Assembly (NCBI GenBank): GCA_001570385.1
Contig: BBYL01000009.1
Span: forward strand, 310,001-374,000
DNA length: 64,000 nucleotides
Source of the DNA: Microtetraspora glauca
GTDB taxonomy: Bacteria; Actinomycetota; Actinomycetes; Streptosporangiales; Streptosporangiaceae
Direction of reading: 5' to 3'
A model generated the notes under the pieces. The model worked only from the letters and a program-made list of their open reading frames with translations, ran no database searches and was not told the origin of the DNA. Positions within the stretch are counted from its first letter, which is position 1. Each line of letters opens with the position of its first letter. Both the position numbers and the translations under genes were made by a program. Of the stretch, positions 42,523 to 50,505 are shown in pieces.

Positions 42523-43140
42523 TTGGTCCCGGTGAGGTCTTTGATCCAGATCATCGAGGCGCGCAGGTGGAGGCCGGCGAGGTAGCTGTCCGGGGTCTTG
42601 TCGTATCGGGTGGCGATGCCTCGCCTTCTTCTTTCGGTTGGCAGCTTGGTCCTTCTTTTCGGGGATGACTGCCTTGATGTGGCGTTTGCGCAGGGGGGTG
42701 CGGTTGCCGCGGGAGGAGTAGGCCTGGTCCCCGGCGACCGCGTCCGGCCGGGTGCGGGGGCGGCCGACGGGCCCGCGGACCCGTACCTTCTCCAGCACGG
42801 GGATGAACTGCGGGCTGTCCGCCCCTCGATCGTCCGAGGAGGGCGGCCTTCAGCCGGAGTTTTCGCCGATGGCGGATGCGCCGCCGCTCTTCCCGCTCGG
42901 GATCGGTGTCGGTCCTGTCCGTCTTGTTCTTCGAGGCTGCCCCTTTTGACTTGGCCTTCTCCGCCTCGGCGGCAGCCCTTCTCAAGGGCAGTGAGGACGT
43001 CCTCGCCCAGGTGCATCCCAGCCGCGTCGTGGTGAGCGCGCGCGGTGGTGGAGTCGATGCTGACCAGGGACAGGTCCACCTCACCCCGCTTCGCCGCTTC
43101 CGCGATCAGGCCCTCCAGCAGGGCCCGAGAGCGAATCCCA
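42516..43140 (-). pseudogene. Decayed IS5-family transposase
   Basis: Fragments of one IS5-type transposase occur in order but in three frames: ALLEGLIAEAAKRGEVDLSLVSIDSTTARAHHDAAGM, then KTDRTDTDPEREERRRIRHRRKLRLKAALLGRSRGG, then VLEKVRVRGPVGRPRTRPDAV...KKDQAANRKKK, then RGIATRYDKTPDSYLAGLHLRASMIWIKDL and a stop. The 5' part, the segment after RSRGG and the one after NRKKK are deleted. It cannot make active transposase. Confidence 0.85.
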
Positions 43141-43293
43141 CAGATTGATCAGGACTCGGTAGGCACCCCACTCGGTCGGCTCCTGCGTCACCGAGAATTG
43201 ATCAAGGGTCCGGACCTCGCAGTGCCTGATCCGTCCGGTCTCCGGCGCTGGTTGCCCTCGTGGGCGCCGGTGGAGCTTGCCTACTGTGTCCGT

Positions 43294-44274
43294 GTGAGTG
43301 ACGTGACGAGCGGGCGTACGGGACGGGTGGTCGTGCTGGTGCTGCCCGAGGTGAACCTGTTGGATCTCGGCGGCCCGGTCCAGGTCTTCGATGCGGCAGC
43401 CCACTTGGGCGGCTGCTACCGGCTGGAGTACGTCGCCGAGACCGGTGGGGTGCGCTCGGCGCAGGGGCTGGAGCTCGCTGGGCTCCAGGCGCTCGCGGCG
43501 ACGCAGGCGGGACCGGGTGATCTGGTGCTGGTACCGGGGCCACGACTGACCGGATCCGACCGACTGGTGTCGAGCGCCGCAGTGCGATGGCTGCGGGATG
43601 CCTATGACGCGGGGGCGCGGGTGGCATCGGTGTGCAGCGGCGCCGCGGCCCTGGGAGAGGCGGGGCTGCTGGATGGCCGGGCGTGCACGACGCACTGGTC
43701 GCTGACCGGAGCGATGCGCGAGCGGTATCCGGCAGCCCGGGTCCGCGAGGCGGCCCTGTACGTCCACGACGGGCGCATCAGTACCAGCGCGGGCATCTCC
43801 TCCGGGATCGACCTTGCACTGTCCCTCGTCGAACGCGACCATGGCCCGGAACTGGCCGCCGCCGTCGCCCGTGAGCTGGTGCTCTATCTACGGCGGGACG
43901 GCGATGCTGCCCAGATCAGCCCATTCCTGCGCTACCGCGACCATGTGCAGCCCGCCGTGCACCGGGTGCAGGACCACCTGGCTCAGAACCTGGATGCCCC
44001 GCACTCCCTCGACGAGCTCGCCGCCGTTGCCCATCTGTCGCCGCGTGGTCTGACGCGGGCCTTCACCACGGCCACCGGGATCACTCCGCTGGCCTACCAG
44101 CGCCGGCTGCGCCTGGAACGGGCCCGTGCCCTGCTGACGGACACCGACCTGACGGTGGAGACGGTCGCTGCCCGTTGTGGCTTCCGTGACGCACGGCAGT
44201 TGCGCCGCCTGGTCACCGCGAGCTTCGGCATTCCGCCGTCCCGGCTCCGCACGCAGTCGCGCCCCGCCGGCTGA
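43294..44274 (+). CDS. GlxA-type AraC-family regulator (DJ-1-like domain + HTH)
   Basis: 326 residues from GTG 43294; TACTGT at 43282-43287 suggests a leaderless start, and the open frame further upstream crosses the transposase remnant. An N-terminal DJ-1/PfpI-like domain has a Cys elbow (VCSGAAALGEAGLLDGRACTTHW). Two AraC helix-turn-helix units follow (SLDELAAVAHLSPRGLTRAFTTATG and VETVAARCGFRDARQLRRLVTASFG). It is followed by a secreted DJ-1-domain protein that shares the elbow motif, so the pair probably works together. Confidence 0.9.
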   Translation: MSDVTSGRTGRVVVLVLPEVNLLDLGGPVQVFDAAAHLGGCYRLEYVAETGGVRSAQGLELAGLQALAATQAGPGDLVLVPGPRLTGSDRLVSSAAVRWLRDAYDAGARVASVCSGAAALGEAGLLDGRACTTHWSLTGAMRERYPAARVREAALYVHDGRISTSAGISSGIDLALSLVERDHGPELAAAVARELVLYLRRDGDAAQISPFLRYRDHVQPAVHRVQDHLAQNLDAPHSLDELAAVAHLSPRGLTRAFTTATGITPLAYQRRLRLERARALLTDTDLTVETVAARCGFRDARQLRRLVTASFGIPPSRLRTQSRPAG

Positions 44275-44393
44275 AACGCCCGTTGGGAACGGCTCCTGAC
44301 GCCTTCCCCCGGCCACTTCCTTTCTTGTTCTCCCCATGGGGGCGGTTGCGTGTGCCGCACCGCCATCGATCGCCCGTTTTATGGAGGTATGTC

Positions 44394-45782
44394 GTGTCAA
44401 GATTGAATAGGGGGCGCCGGGTGGTCCGCCGTGCGGGCTGGGTGCTCATGGGCACGGCGCTGTCGGTGGCGTCGTTCGCCGGGATCGCCTTCGCGGGGGT
44501 GAGCACGTCGATGGCGGACAGTTTCGCCCCCGCACCGGCCGCATCGGACGCGCGTGCGTGGCCGACCGCGCGGGCCGTGCCGACCGGACGGATCACGGTG
44601 GCCGTGGTGGTCAGCAACGAGGGGGCTGTGGCCACTGACGTGATGGCGCCGTACCGGGTGTTCGCCGAGTCGGAGAAGTTCTTCGTGTACACCGTGGCAG
44701 CCGAGCGCCGCGTCTCCCCGCTGTCCGGCGGAGCCCATCTCCTGCCCGACCACACGTTGGCCGAGGTGGGCAGGGGAGTGATCCCTGAGCCCGATGTGGT
44801 GGTCGTGCCCGCGGTGACCGAACCGGCCGACGCCAAGGAGGCGCGGCTGCGGGACTGGATCGTGGAGCGGCACCGCAAGGGCGCGCGTGTTCTGGGAGTA
44901 TGCGCGGGCTCGGAGCTGCTGGCGGCCTCCGGCCTGCTGGACGGCCGGGACGCGACCTCCTTCTGGTCCAACATCGGCTCCCTGAAGCGCGATTACCCCC
45001 GGGTGCACTGGAAGCGCGGCCAGCGGTATGTGGAGGACGGCCGGGTCACCACCACCGCCGGCATCACCTCCGGTACGGTCGGAGCCCTACGGGTCGTGGA
45101 GGAACTGGCAGGCAACGGCGAAGCCGCCCGAATCGGGAAGGGCCTGTCGTATCCGGGCTGGACTCTGGACGGGCCGACCACGATCCCGGCCAACCACCTC
45201 ACACTCGGCGACCTGCCGTACGCGCTGAACGCCGCGTTCCCCTGGCTGCGCTCCACGGTGGGGATCGGCCTGGTCGACGGCGTCGATGAGATCGACGCCG
45301 CAGCCGCCTTCGAAGCGTACGGCGGGGTGTCCTTCAGCGCACGTACGGTGGTCCTCGGCAGCCGTGGCACAGTCACCACTCGTCACGGCCTCGTCCTGAT
45401 CGCCCAGCCGACAGGTTCCAGCTCCCACGGAGTGGACCGCTTCGTGGTGCCGGGCGTCGCGGACGTGTCGGCCGTCGACACGTCGCTGCGCACCTGGGCG
45501 CACCGCAACAAGCTGGCCGTCGAACTGCCCGGCGGGGGACGGCATGCCGGTGAGTTCGGCTTCGATCCGGTCCTGCGTGACCTCGCCCGCCACAGCGACC
45601 GCTCCACGGCCCGGGTCACGGCGAAGTTCTCGGAGTACCCCTCCGCCCACCTGACGCTCACCGGGGCGGCCTGGCCCCGGCGGTCGACCCTACTGGCCGT
45701 CGCGGCGGCCGCGGTCAGCGTCGGTGCGGGGTTCCTTCCGACGGCGATCCGGCGGGCTGTGCGGCGCCTGCGGGCGGCATGA
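44394..45782 (+). CDS. Membrane-anchored DJ-1/PfpI-family protein
   Basis: 462 residues from GTG 44394, with GGAGG 6 nt upstream. The N-terminal hydrophobic segment (VLMGTALSVASFAGIAFAG) is a signal or anchor. A DJ-1/PfpI domain follows, with nucleophile Cys in GVCAGSELLAASGLLDGRDATSFW, then a second partly similar domain (about residues 255-420) and a C-terminal helix with a basic tail. The domain is presumably outside the cell. It is the neighbour and partial paralogue of the AraC-type regulator. Confidence 0.85.
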   Translation: MSRLNRGRRVVRRAGWVLMGTALSVASFAGIAFAGVSTSMADSFAPAPAASDARAWPTARAVPTGRITVAVVVSNEGAVATDVMAPYRVFAESEKFFVYTVAAERRVSPLSGGAHLLPDHTLAEVGRGVIPEPDVVVVPAVTEPADAKEARLRDWIVERHRKGARVLGVCAGSELLAASGLLDGRDATSFWSNIGSLKRDYPRVHWKRGQRYVEDGRVTTTAGITSGTVGALRVVEELAGNGEAARIGKGLSYPGWTLDGPTTIPANHLTLGDLPYALNAAFPWLRSTVGIGLVDGVDEIDAAAAFEAYGGVSFSARTVVLGSRGTVTTRHGLVLIAQPTGSSSHGVDRFVVPGVADVSAVDTSLRTWAHRNKLAVELPGGGRHAGEFGFDPVLRDLARHSDRSTARVTAKFSEYPSAHLTLTGAAWPRRSTLLAVAAAAVSVGAGFLPTAIRRAVRRLRAA

Positions 45783-45846
45783 CAGCGCGTCGCACCCCGC
45801 GGGGTGCTCTCCCAGCCCACAGCCCCTTACCGGCCCGAACCCGACA

Positions 45847-45862
45847 CCATTGATCACAACTC
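45847..45862 (-). repeat. Right IS end (inverted copy of 42507-42522)
   Basis: CCATTGATCACAACTC, continuing CGGACAGGCCCTAG to 45876, which resembles the outer terminus of IS5-type elements. No transposase remains beside it. With the left copy it brackets 3.3 kb carrying the transposase remnant, the AraC-type gene and the DJ-1 gene. Confidence 0.6.
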
Positions 45863-45885
45863 CGGACAGGCCCTAGGACCTTTGT

Positions 45886-45895
45886 CCGATATCGG
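45886..45895. promoter_or_regulatory. Palindrome upstream of oxidoreductase
   Basis: CCGATATCGG, a 10-bp perfect palindrome 111 bp before the ATG at 46007. Related in core (GATAT) to the site at 45971. Confidence 0.3.
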
Positions 45896-45970
45896 GCCGA
45901 CCGTCCGAGGATCTAGAACAGATGGCGTGGGGCCGCGAGGCCACGACCGAACCATCGGCATCCGATCGAC

Positions 45971-45982
45971 CGGATATATCCG
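45971..45982. promoter_or_regulatory. Palindrome at the oxidoreductase promoter
   Basis: CGGATATATCCG, a 12-bp perfect palindrome 24 bp before the ATG, overlapping ATCCG-N6-CGGAT. No adjacent regulator is obvious. Confidence 0.4.
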
Positions 45983-46006
45983 ATCCGTCCAATCTGGGAG
46001 ACCACC

Positions 46007-46996
46007 ATGCGCGCCATCCGCCTGCACGCCTTCGGGCCCGCCGAGAACCTCCGCTACGAGGAGGTCGAGGATCCCCGTCCAGCCGCCGGCCAGGTGCGCG
46101 TGGCCGTACGGGCGGCCGGGGTGCACCTGGTCGACACCACGCTCAGGGCGGGGAACTATGGCGGCGGTCCCATCCCCGTACCGGAACTGCCCACCGTCCC
46201 CGGACGCGAGGTCGCGGGGGTGGTCGACGCCGTCGGACCGGGCACCGACCCCGGCTGGCTGGGGAAGCGGGTCGTCACCCACCTGGGCATGGTCCCCGGC
46301 GGCTACGCGGAGCTCGCCGTACGGGACGCCGAGGCGGTGCACGAGCTCCCGGACGGGCTGGGATACGAGGCGGCGGTCGCGATGATCGGGACCGGCCGCA
46401 CCACTGTGGGCATCCTCGACGTGGCGGCGCTCACCGCCGACGACGTCGTGCTGGTGACCGCCGCGGCGGGCGGGATCGGCAACCTGCTCGTGCAGGCGGC
46501 GCTCGGCGTCGGCGCCTCCGTCGTCGGGCTGGCGGGCGGCGCGGCCAAGGTCGAGCGGGTCCGCGGGCTCGGCGCCGCGTACGCCGTGGACTACAACGCG
46601 CCGGACTGGCGGGAGGAGGTGCGGGCCGTACTCGGCGACCGGGAGGTGACCGCGGTCTTGGACGGCGTCGGCGGCGCGCTGGGACGGGGCGCGATGGAGC
46701 TGCTGGGGATCGGCGGCAGGCTGATCCTGTTCGGCTGGGCCGACGCCGAGGGCGGGCCGACCGAGATCACCACCGCGGATCTGTACGCGCGCGGCCTGAC
46801 CGCCTCGGTCGCGATCGGCCCGCGGATCCTGAGGCGGCCGGGCGGGCTGCGCGGCCTCGAGGAGCGCGCGCTGGCCGCGGCGGCGACGGGCGCGCTGGTG
46901 CCGCTGACCCAGAGCTTCCCGCTCAAGGACGCCGCCGCCGCGCACGCCGCGCTGGAGAGCCGCGCGACGATGGGGAAGGTCGTCCTCGTGCCCTGA
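46007..46996 (+). CDS. Zinc-free quinone oxidoreductase (MDR family)
   Basis: 329 residues. The N-terminal GroES-like domain (RYEEVEDPRPAAGQVRVAVRAAGV) and the NADPH-binding VTAAAGGIGNLLVQAA motif mark a quinone oxidoreductase-like enzyme, without zinc ligands. It would reduce quinones or enones with NADPH. CTGGGAG precedes the ATG. It lies just outside the right IS end and converges on the phosphotransferase gene. Confidence 0.92.
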   Translation: MRAIRLHAFGPAENLRYEEVEDPRPAAGQVRVAVRAAGVHLVDTTLRAGNYGGGPIPVPELPTVPGREVAGVVDAVGPGTDPGWLGKRVVTHLGMVPGGYAELAVRDAEAVHELPDGLGYEAAVAMIGTGRTTVGILDVAALTADDVVLVTAAAGGIGNLLVQAALGVGASVVGLAGGAAKVERVRGLGAAYAVDYNAPDWREEVRAVLGDREVTAVLDGVGGALGRGAMELLGIGGRLILFGWADAEGGPTEITTADLYARGLTASVAIGPRILRRPGGLRGLEERALAAAATGALVPLTQSFPLKDAAAAHAALESRATMGKVVLVP

Positions 46997-47010
46997 TCCG
47001 GCGATTCACG

Positions 47011-48018
47011 TCAGAGCGAACCGCCGAGGTAACGCTCGGCCAGCTCGCAGCTCCCGTCGGTGTACCCGGCGCCGAGCTCGCGGGCGATGTCGACGGCCGA
47101 GTGGGTACCGATCCAGGCCACCAGCAGCAGCCGGCGGAACAGGATGAAGGTCCAGATCTCGGCCTCCTCCTCCTTCGACAGCGGGAGGACGGTGCGGTAT
47201 CCGCGGAGCCAGGAGTCGATCATCTCGGGCACGAGGGGGTGGTGCTCGATGAAGCTGACCGCCGCGCCCAGGTCGTACAGATACCAGCCGAACCCGCAGT
47301 CGTCGAAGTCGATGACGTTGGGCGCCCGCTCCCCCTCGACGAGCAGGTTCGCGAGCCGCAGGTCGGCGTGGATCAGCCCGTAGCGGTCGCTCCCCCGGCC
47401 GAACGCCGCCAGCCGGTCGCGCAGTTCGGTGTCGAGCCGCTCCAGTACGGCTCTCGCCTCGCCGTCGACGCCCGCACCGTCCTGCCATCGTCCCCAGCGG
47501 GACTCCCTCCCGAGTGCGGCGTCGTAGTCCCAGTGGAACCGGTCGAAGCCCGCGGGGCGTCGCCATTCGCGGGCGTGCCGGTGCATCCGCGCCGTCAGGG
47601 CGCCGAGCCGCTCGAAGTCCTCCACCAGGCGGTCCTCGGTCGGTTCGGCCCCGGGCAGGTACTCGAACATCACGCAGTGGCGCCGTTCCCCGCCGGGGGC
47701 GTCGATCGCGAGGACGCGGAGGCCCGCGACGGAGGGGATCACGCGGGGGGTGCGGACACCCGCCTCCTCGCGCAGGGCCTCCAGCCAGCCGAGCTCGGAC
47801 TCGATCGCCCGCTCCGAGTGGTAGCCGAGGCGGTGCACGCGCAGGATCGACCGGTGGCCGGTCGCCGGGTCGTCCACCCGGTACGTCGCGTTCTCCGAGA
47901 CGTTGATCAGCGTGGCGGTCGCGTCCCCGGACAGGTCGTGGTGGCGCAGTGCCAGGCGCGCGACCAGGTCCGTGCGCTCAAGTACCTCCGCCCCTCCGGA
48001 GAGGTCGTGTTCCCGCAT
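47011..48018 (-). CDS. APH-family phosphotransferase
   Basis: 335 residues with the aminoglycoside-phosphotransferase/choline-kinase fold. Catalytic loop HADLRLANLL (Asp and Asn), metal motif IDFDDCGFGWYLYDLGA, and an N-lobe with SENATYRVDDP and HRSILRVHRLG. It resembles YihE/RdoA or homoserine-kinase-II-like kinases; it need not confer resistance. ATG 48018 has GGAGG 7 nt upstream. It is divergent from the FUSC gene, with a TATAAT (minus strand, 48115-48120) facing it. Confidence 0.88.
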   Translation of the reverse strand: MREHDLSGGAEVLERTDLVARLALRHHDLSGDATATLINVSENATYRVDDPATGHRSILRVHRLGYHSERAIESELGWLEALREEAGVRTPRVIPSVAGLRVLAIDAPGGERRHCVMFEYLPGAEPTEDRLVEDFERLGALTARMHRHAREWRRPAGFDRFHWDYDAALGRESRWGRWQDGAGVDGEARAVLERLDTELRDRLAAFGRGSDRYGLIHADLRLANLLVEGERAPNVIDFDDCGFGWYLYDLGAAVSFIEHHPLVPEMIDSWLRGYRTVLPLSKEEEAEIWTFILFRRLLLVAWIGTHSAVDIARELGAGYTDGSCELAERYLGGSL

Positions 48019-48114
48019 GCGCTGTCCTCCGAGGGCTGGGAAGGTCATCGACATTCTGGGGCACGGCTTCAGCCGGGCGCACACGGGGCGGCGCGCGAGA
48101 TATTTTCCAAGTAA

Positions 48115-48120
48115 ATTATA
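48115..48120 (-). promoter_or_regulatory. Perfect TATAAT -10 for the phosphotransferase
   Basis: TATAAT on the minus strand, 97 bp before ATG 48018. No good -35 is seen; the 14-bp repeat at 48122-48135 fills the spacer, which would let one repressor block both divergent promoters. Confidence 0.45.
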
Positions 48121-48121
48121 T

Positions 48122-48135
48122 GCTAAACTGTTAGC
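48122..48135. promoter_or_regulatory. Probable MarR operator at the FUSC start
   Basis: Perfect inverted repeat GCTAA-ACTG-TTAGC ending one base before ATG 48137 and covering a TAAACT -10 (48124-48129). The MarR gene at the end of this operon is the likely binder. Confidence 0.6.
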
Positions 48136-48136
48136 C

Positions 48137-49822
48137 ATGCCGGAGCGGAACCACCACGACACGTCCACGCGCCCTCGATCCGGCACCCGCGTCAGGCCGC
48201 TCCCCATCAAGGGCGTGCTGCGCCTGAGGCCGTACGGAGACATCTGGCACAAGCCCGCCTTCAGCGTCGTGATCGCGACGGCGATCCCGTGCCTGGTGCT
48301 GCTCGCCCTCGGCCGCCTCGACCTCGCCGTCTACGCCTCCGCCGGCGCCCTCTGCGCGCTGTACTGCCACGGCCTGCCGTACGCGGCACGGGCCAGGACG
48401 CTGCCGTGGCTGGTGGCCGGGATGCTGACGGGCACGGGCGCGGCGCTGGTGACCGCCTCGCTCACCGACTCGACGTTCATCCGGGTGGCCGTGGCCGCGG
48501 TCATCGCCGCCGTCCACCGGATGCTGTGCGACGCGACGCGCGTCGGGCCCCCGGGGAACGTCGTGCTCACGTTCGTCGCCGCGAGCTGCGCCTTCATGCC
48601 CCAGCCACTGACCGACATTCCGGGCCATCTGGCCGTCGGCGTCGCCGGAGGCGTCCTGGCGCTGGCGGTCTGCCTGGCCCCCGCCCTCGTGCGACCGCAC
48701 GGACCCGAGCGCGTCGCCGTCGCCCGCGCGCTGGAGGCGGCGGCCCTTTTGCGCTCGGGTGCCCGCGAGGAGGGCCACGCGCGCGCGGCCGCGCGGCACG
48801 ACACGGCCGCCGCCGTGAACGCCGCCTGGCACACCCTTCTCCTGCTGCGCCCAAGGACCGCCGCCGGGTTCCGGTCGCGTGCCGTACTGGAACGGCTCGT
48901 GGAGCACGCCGAGGCCGCGCTCGCCGGCGACCGGGCCGACCGCTCCGAGGCGGAACGGCTTCGCGCGTGGGCGCGGGCGCTGCGCCGCGGCGGCCCGCCG
49001 CCCGAGGTGGAGCCGGACCCCGGAATCCTCACGACGCCGCGCCTTCCCGCCCGGCAGGGTCCGCACGGCGTCCGCGCCCTGATGTCCGCGCTGCGTCCGG
49101 GCTCCCCGCTGCTCCCGATCGGGGCGCGGGTGGCGGTGGGCTGCGCGCTGGCCGGATGGGGGTCCATGGCCGCCGGCGTCGGTCACCCGTACTGGGCGGT
49201 CGTCACCGCCGCCTCGATCTTCCAGGCCAACACCTCGCTGAGCTGGCAGCGGGCCCTGCAGCGGGTCCTGGGCAGCGTCGCCGGCCTGGTGCTGTTCACC
49301 GCGGTCCTGCCCGTGTCGCGGATCAGCCCGCTCACGCTCATCGCGGCGATCCTCATGTGCCAGTTCCTGACTGAGGCGGCCATGACCCGCAACTACTGGG
49401 TGGGCAACGTCTTCCTGACGCCGATGGCCCTGCTGATGACGGAGTTCGCCGTGCAGCGGCCGCTCACGGTGCTCGTCACCGACCGCTGGCTGGACACCTG
49501 CGTCGGGGCGGGGCTCGGCATCCTGAGCTGCTTTCTGGTGCCCAACCGCTGGGCGGGCGGCAGGATCGGGATCGCGTTGCGCCGGGTGGCGGCGGCCGAA
49601 GCCGCCGCTCTCGATCTGGACACGGAGGATTCCGGGGAGGCGGCGCGCGTCAGGCGGGAGCTCGCGGTGGCGCTGGTCCAGCTGCGGGAGGCCGTCGACG
49701 TCGCCTCCGGCGAGTGGTGGCAGCGGGCCCTGCCCGAGCAGGAGGTCGCGCTCGCGGAACGCGAGGGCCACCAGCTGCTCGCCGACCTCGCCGCGCGGTT
49801 GCCCCGGGTCAGAGCGGCATGA
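48137..49822 (+). CDS. FUSC-family membrane transporter
   Basis: 561 residues. Two blocks of about five helices each (residues about 40-185 and 330-470) with soluble helical segments after each, the layout of FUSC/YccS-like aromatic-compound exporters. The conserved core is HPYWAVVTAASIFQAN. ATG 48137 has no ribosome site but TAAACT ends 7 bp before it, so the message is probably leaderless. Its stop overlaps the MarR start by four bases. Confidence 0.9.
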   Translation: MPERNHHDTSTRPRSGTRVRPLPIKGVLRLRPYGDIWHKPAFSVVIATAIPCLVLLALGRLDLAVYASAGALCALYCHGLPYAARARTLPWLVAGMLTGTGAALVTASLTDSTFIRVAVAAVIAAVHRMLCDATRVGPPGNVVLTFVAASCAFMPQPLTDIPGHLAVGVAGGVLALAVCLAPALVRPHGPERVAVARALEAAALLRSGAREEGHARAAARHDTAAAVNAAWHTLLLLRPRTAAGFRSRAVLERLVEHAEAALAGDRADRSEAERLRAWARALRRGGPPPEVEPDPGILTTPRLPARQGPHGVRALMSALRPGSPLLPIGARVAVGCALAGWGSMAAGVGHPYWAVVTAASIFQANTSLSWQRALQRVLGSVAGLVLFTAVLPVSRISPLTLIAAILMCQFLTEAAMTRNYWVGNVFLTPMALLMTEFAVQRPLTVLVTDRWLDTCVGAGLGILSCFLVPNRWAGGRIGIALRRVAAAEAAALDLDTEDSGEAARVRRELAVALVQLREAVDVASGEWWQRALPEQEVALAEREGHQLLADLAARLPRVRAA

Positions 49823-50397
49823 TCGGGACCGGTGCACGCCTGATCGCCGCCGCTGACAGACTGGCAGGCCAGACCATCGAAGGGAAACCGGTCGTGGAGG
49901 ACGTCGTCGCCGGAGTGCTGCGCCAGTGGCAGCGGGTCCACCCCGAGATCGACCTCGGGCCGATGGCCGTGATCGGCCGGCTGAACCGCTGCTCCGCGCT
50001 GCTCCGTCAGGCCTCCGACGCCCTGCTGGGCGAGGAGGGGCTGACCCGGCCGGAGTTCGACATCCTGGGGGCGCTGCGCCGGGTCGGCGGCGAGCTGACC
50101 CCGAGCCGGCTCGCCAAGGAGACCTTCGCGTCCGGAGCCGCCGTCACCAAGCGGGTCAAGGTCCTGGAGAGCGACGGCCTGGTGTCCCGCCGTCTGGACG
50201 AGCGGGACCGCCGGGTCTGCCACCTCTCGCTCACCGACAAGGGCCGCGAGCTCATCGACCGGCTGCTCCCCGAGCAGCTCGCGCTGGAGGTGACGCTGCT
50301 GTCCGGTCTCGGCGATGACCGCCAGGCCGAGCTCGCCGACGCGCTCGGGGAACTGCTCGTCACCCTGGAGGGGCGGCTGGGCGGACTGATCGGTTGA
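49819..50397 (+). CDS. MarR-family transcriptional regulator
   Basis: 192 residues. The winged helix is LTPSRLAKETFASGAAVTKRVKVLESDGLVSRRLDERDRRVCHLSLT. Co-translated with the FUSC exporter through an ATGA overlap and probably represses the whole operon at 48122-48135. The ligand is likely a phenolic or other aromatic compound, by family analogy. The N-terminal 45 residues extend beyond the usual MarR length, so a later start is possible. Confidence 0.92.
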   Translation: MIGTGARLIAAADRLAGQTIEGKPVVEDVVAGVLRQWQRVHPEIDLGPMAVIGRLNRCSALLRQASDALLGEEGLTRPEFDILGALRRVGGELTPSRLAKETFASGAAVTKRVKVLESDGLVSRRLDERDRRVCHLSLTDKGRELIDRLLPEQLALEVTLLSGLGDDRQAELADALGELLVTLEGRLGGLIG

Positions 50398-50402
50398 TCG
50401 GT

Positions 50403-50437
50403 TGATCGACTGATTTCAGCGGGGCTTCAGTCGATCA
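50403..50437 (+). terminator. Terminator hairpin after marR
   Basis: Eleven-bp perfect stem TGATCGACTGA / TCAGTCGATCA with a 13-nt loop, starting 5 bp after the MarR stop codon region. It separates the FUSC-marR unit from the next operon. Confidence 0.65.
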
Positions 50438-50505
50438 CAAGTCACACGGCCCAGACTCGGCAACCGCGGCGTTGATATCCATCGATACCCGGATGAAGCT
50501 GGAGA

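Noticed and set aside
43197..43220. TTGATCA...TCCGGAC similar to the IS end, as a possible 5' terminus of the dead IS5 element
   Set aside because: The four bases between the two blocks differ and the element's 5' part is deleted, so the boundary cannot be fixed.
47011..48018. Aminoglycoside resistance gene
   Set aside because: The fold is APH-like, but the overall pattern fits a general small-molecule or protein kinase; resistance cannot be claimed.
48131..49837. 568-codon minus-strand open frame opposite FUSC
   Set aside because: Composition is unlike any protein; FUSC on the plus strand has helices and an operon partner.
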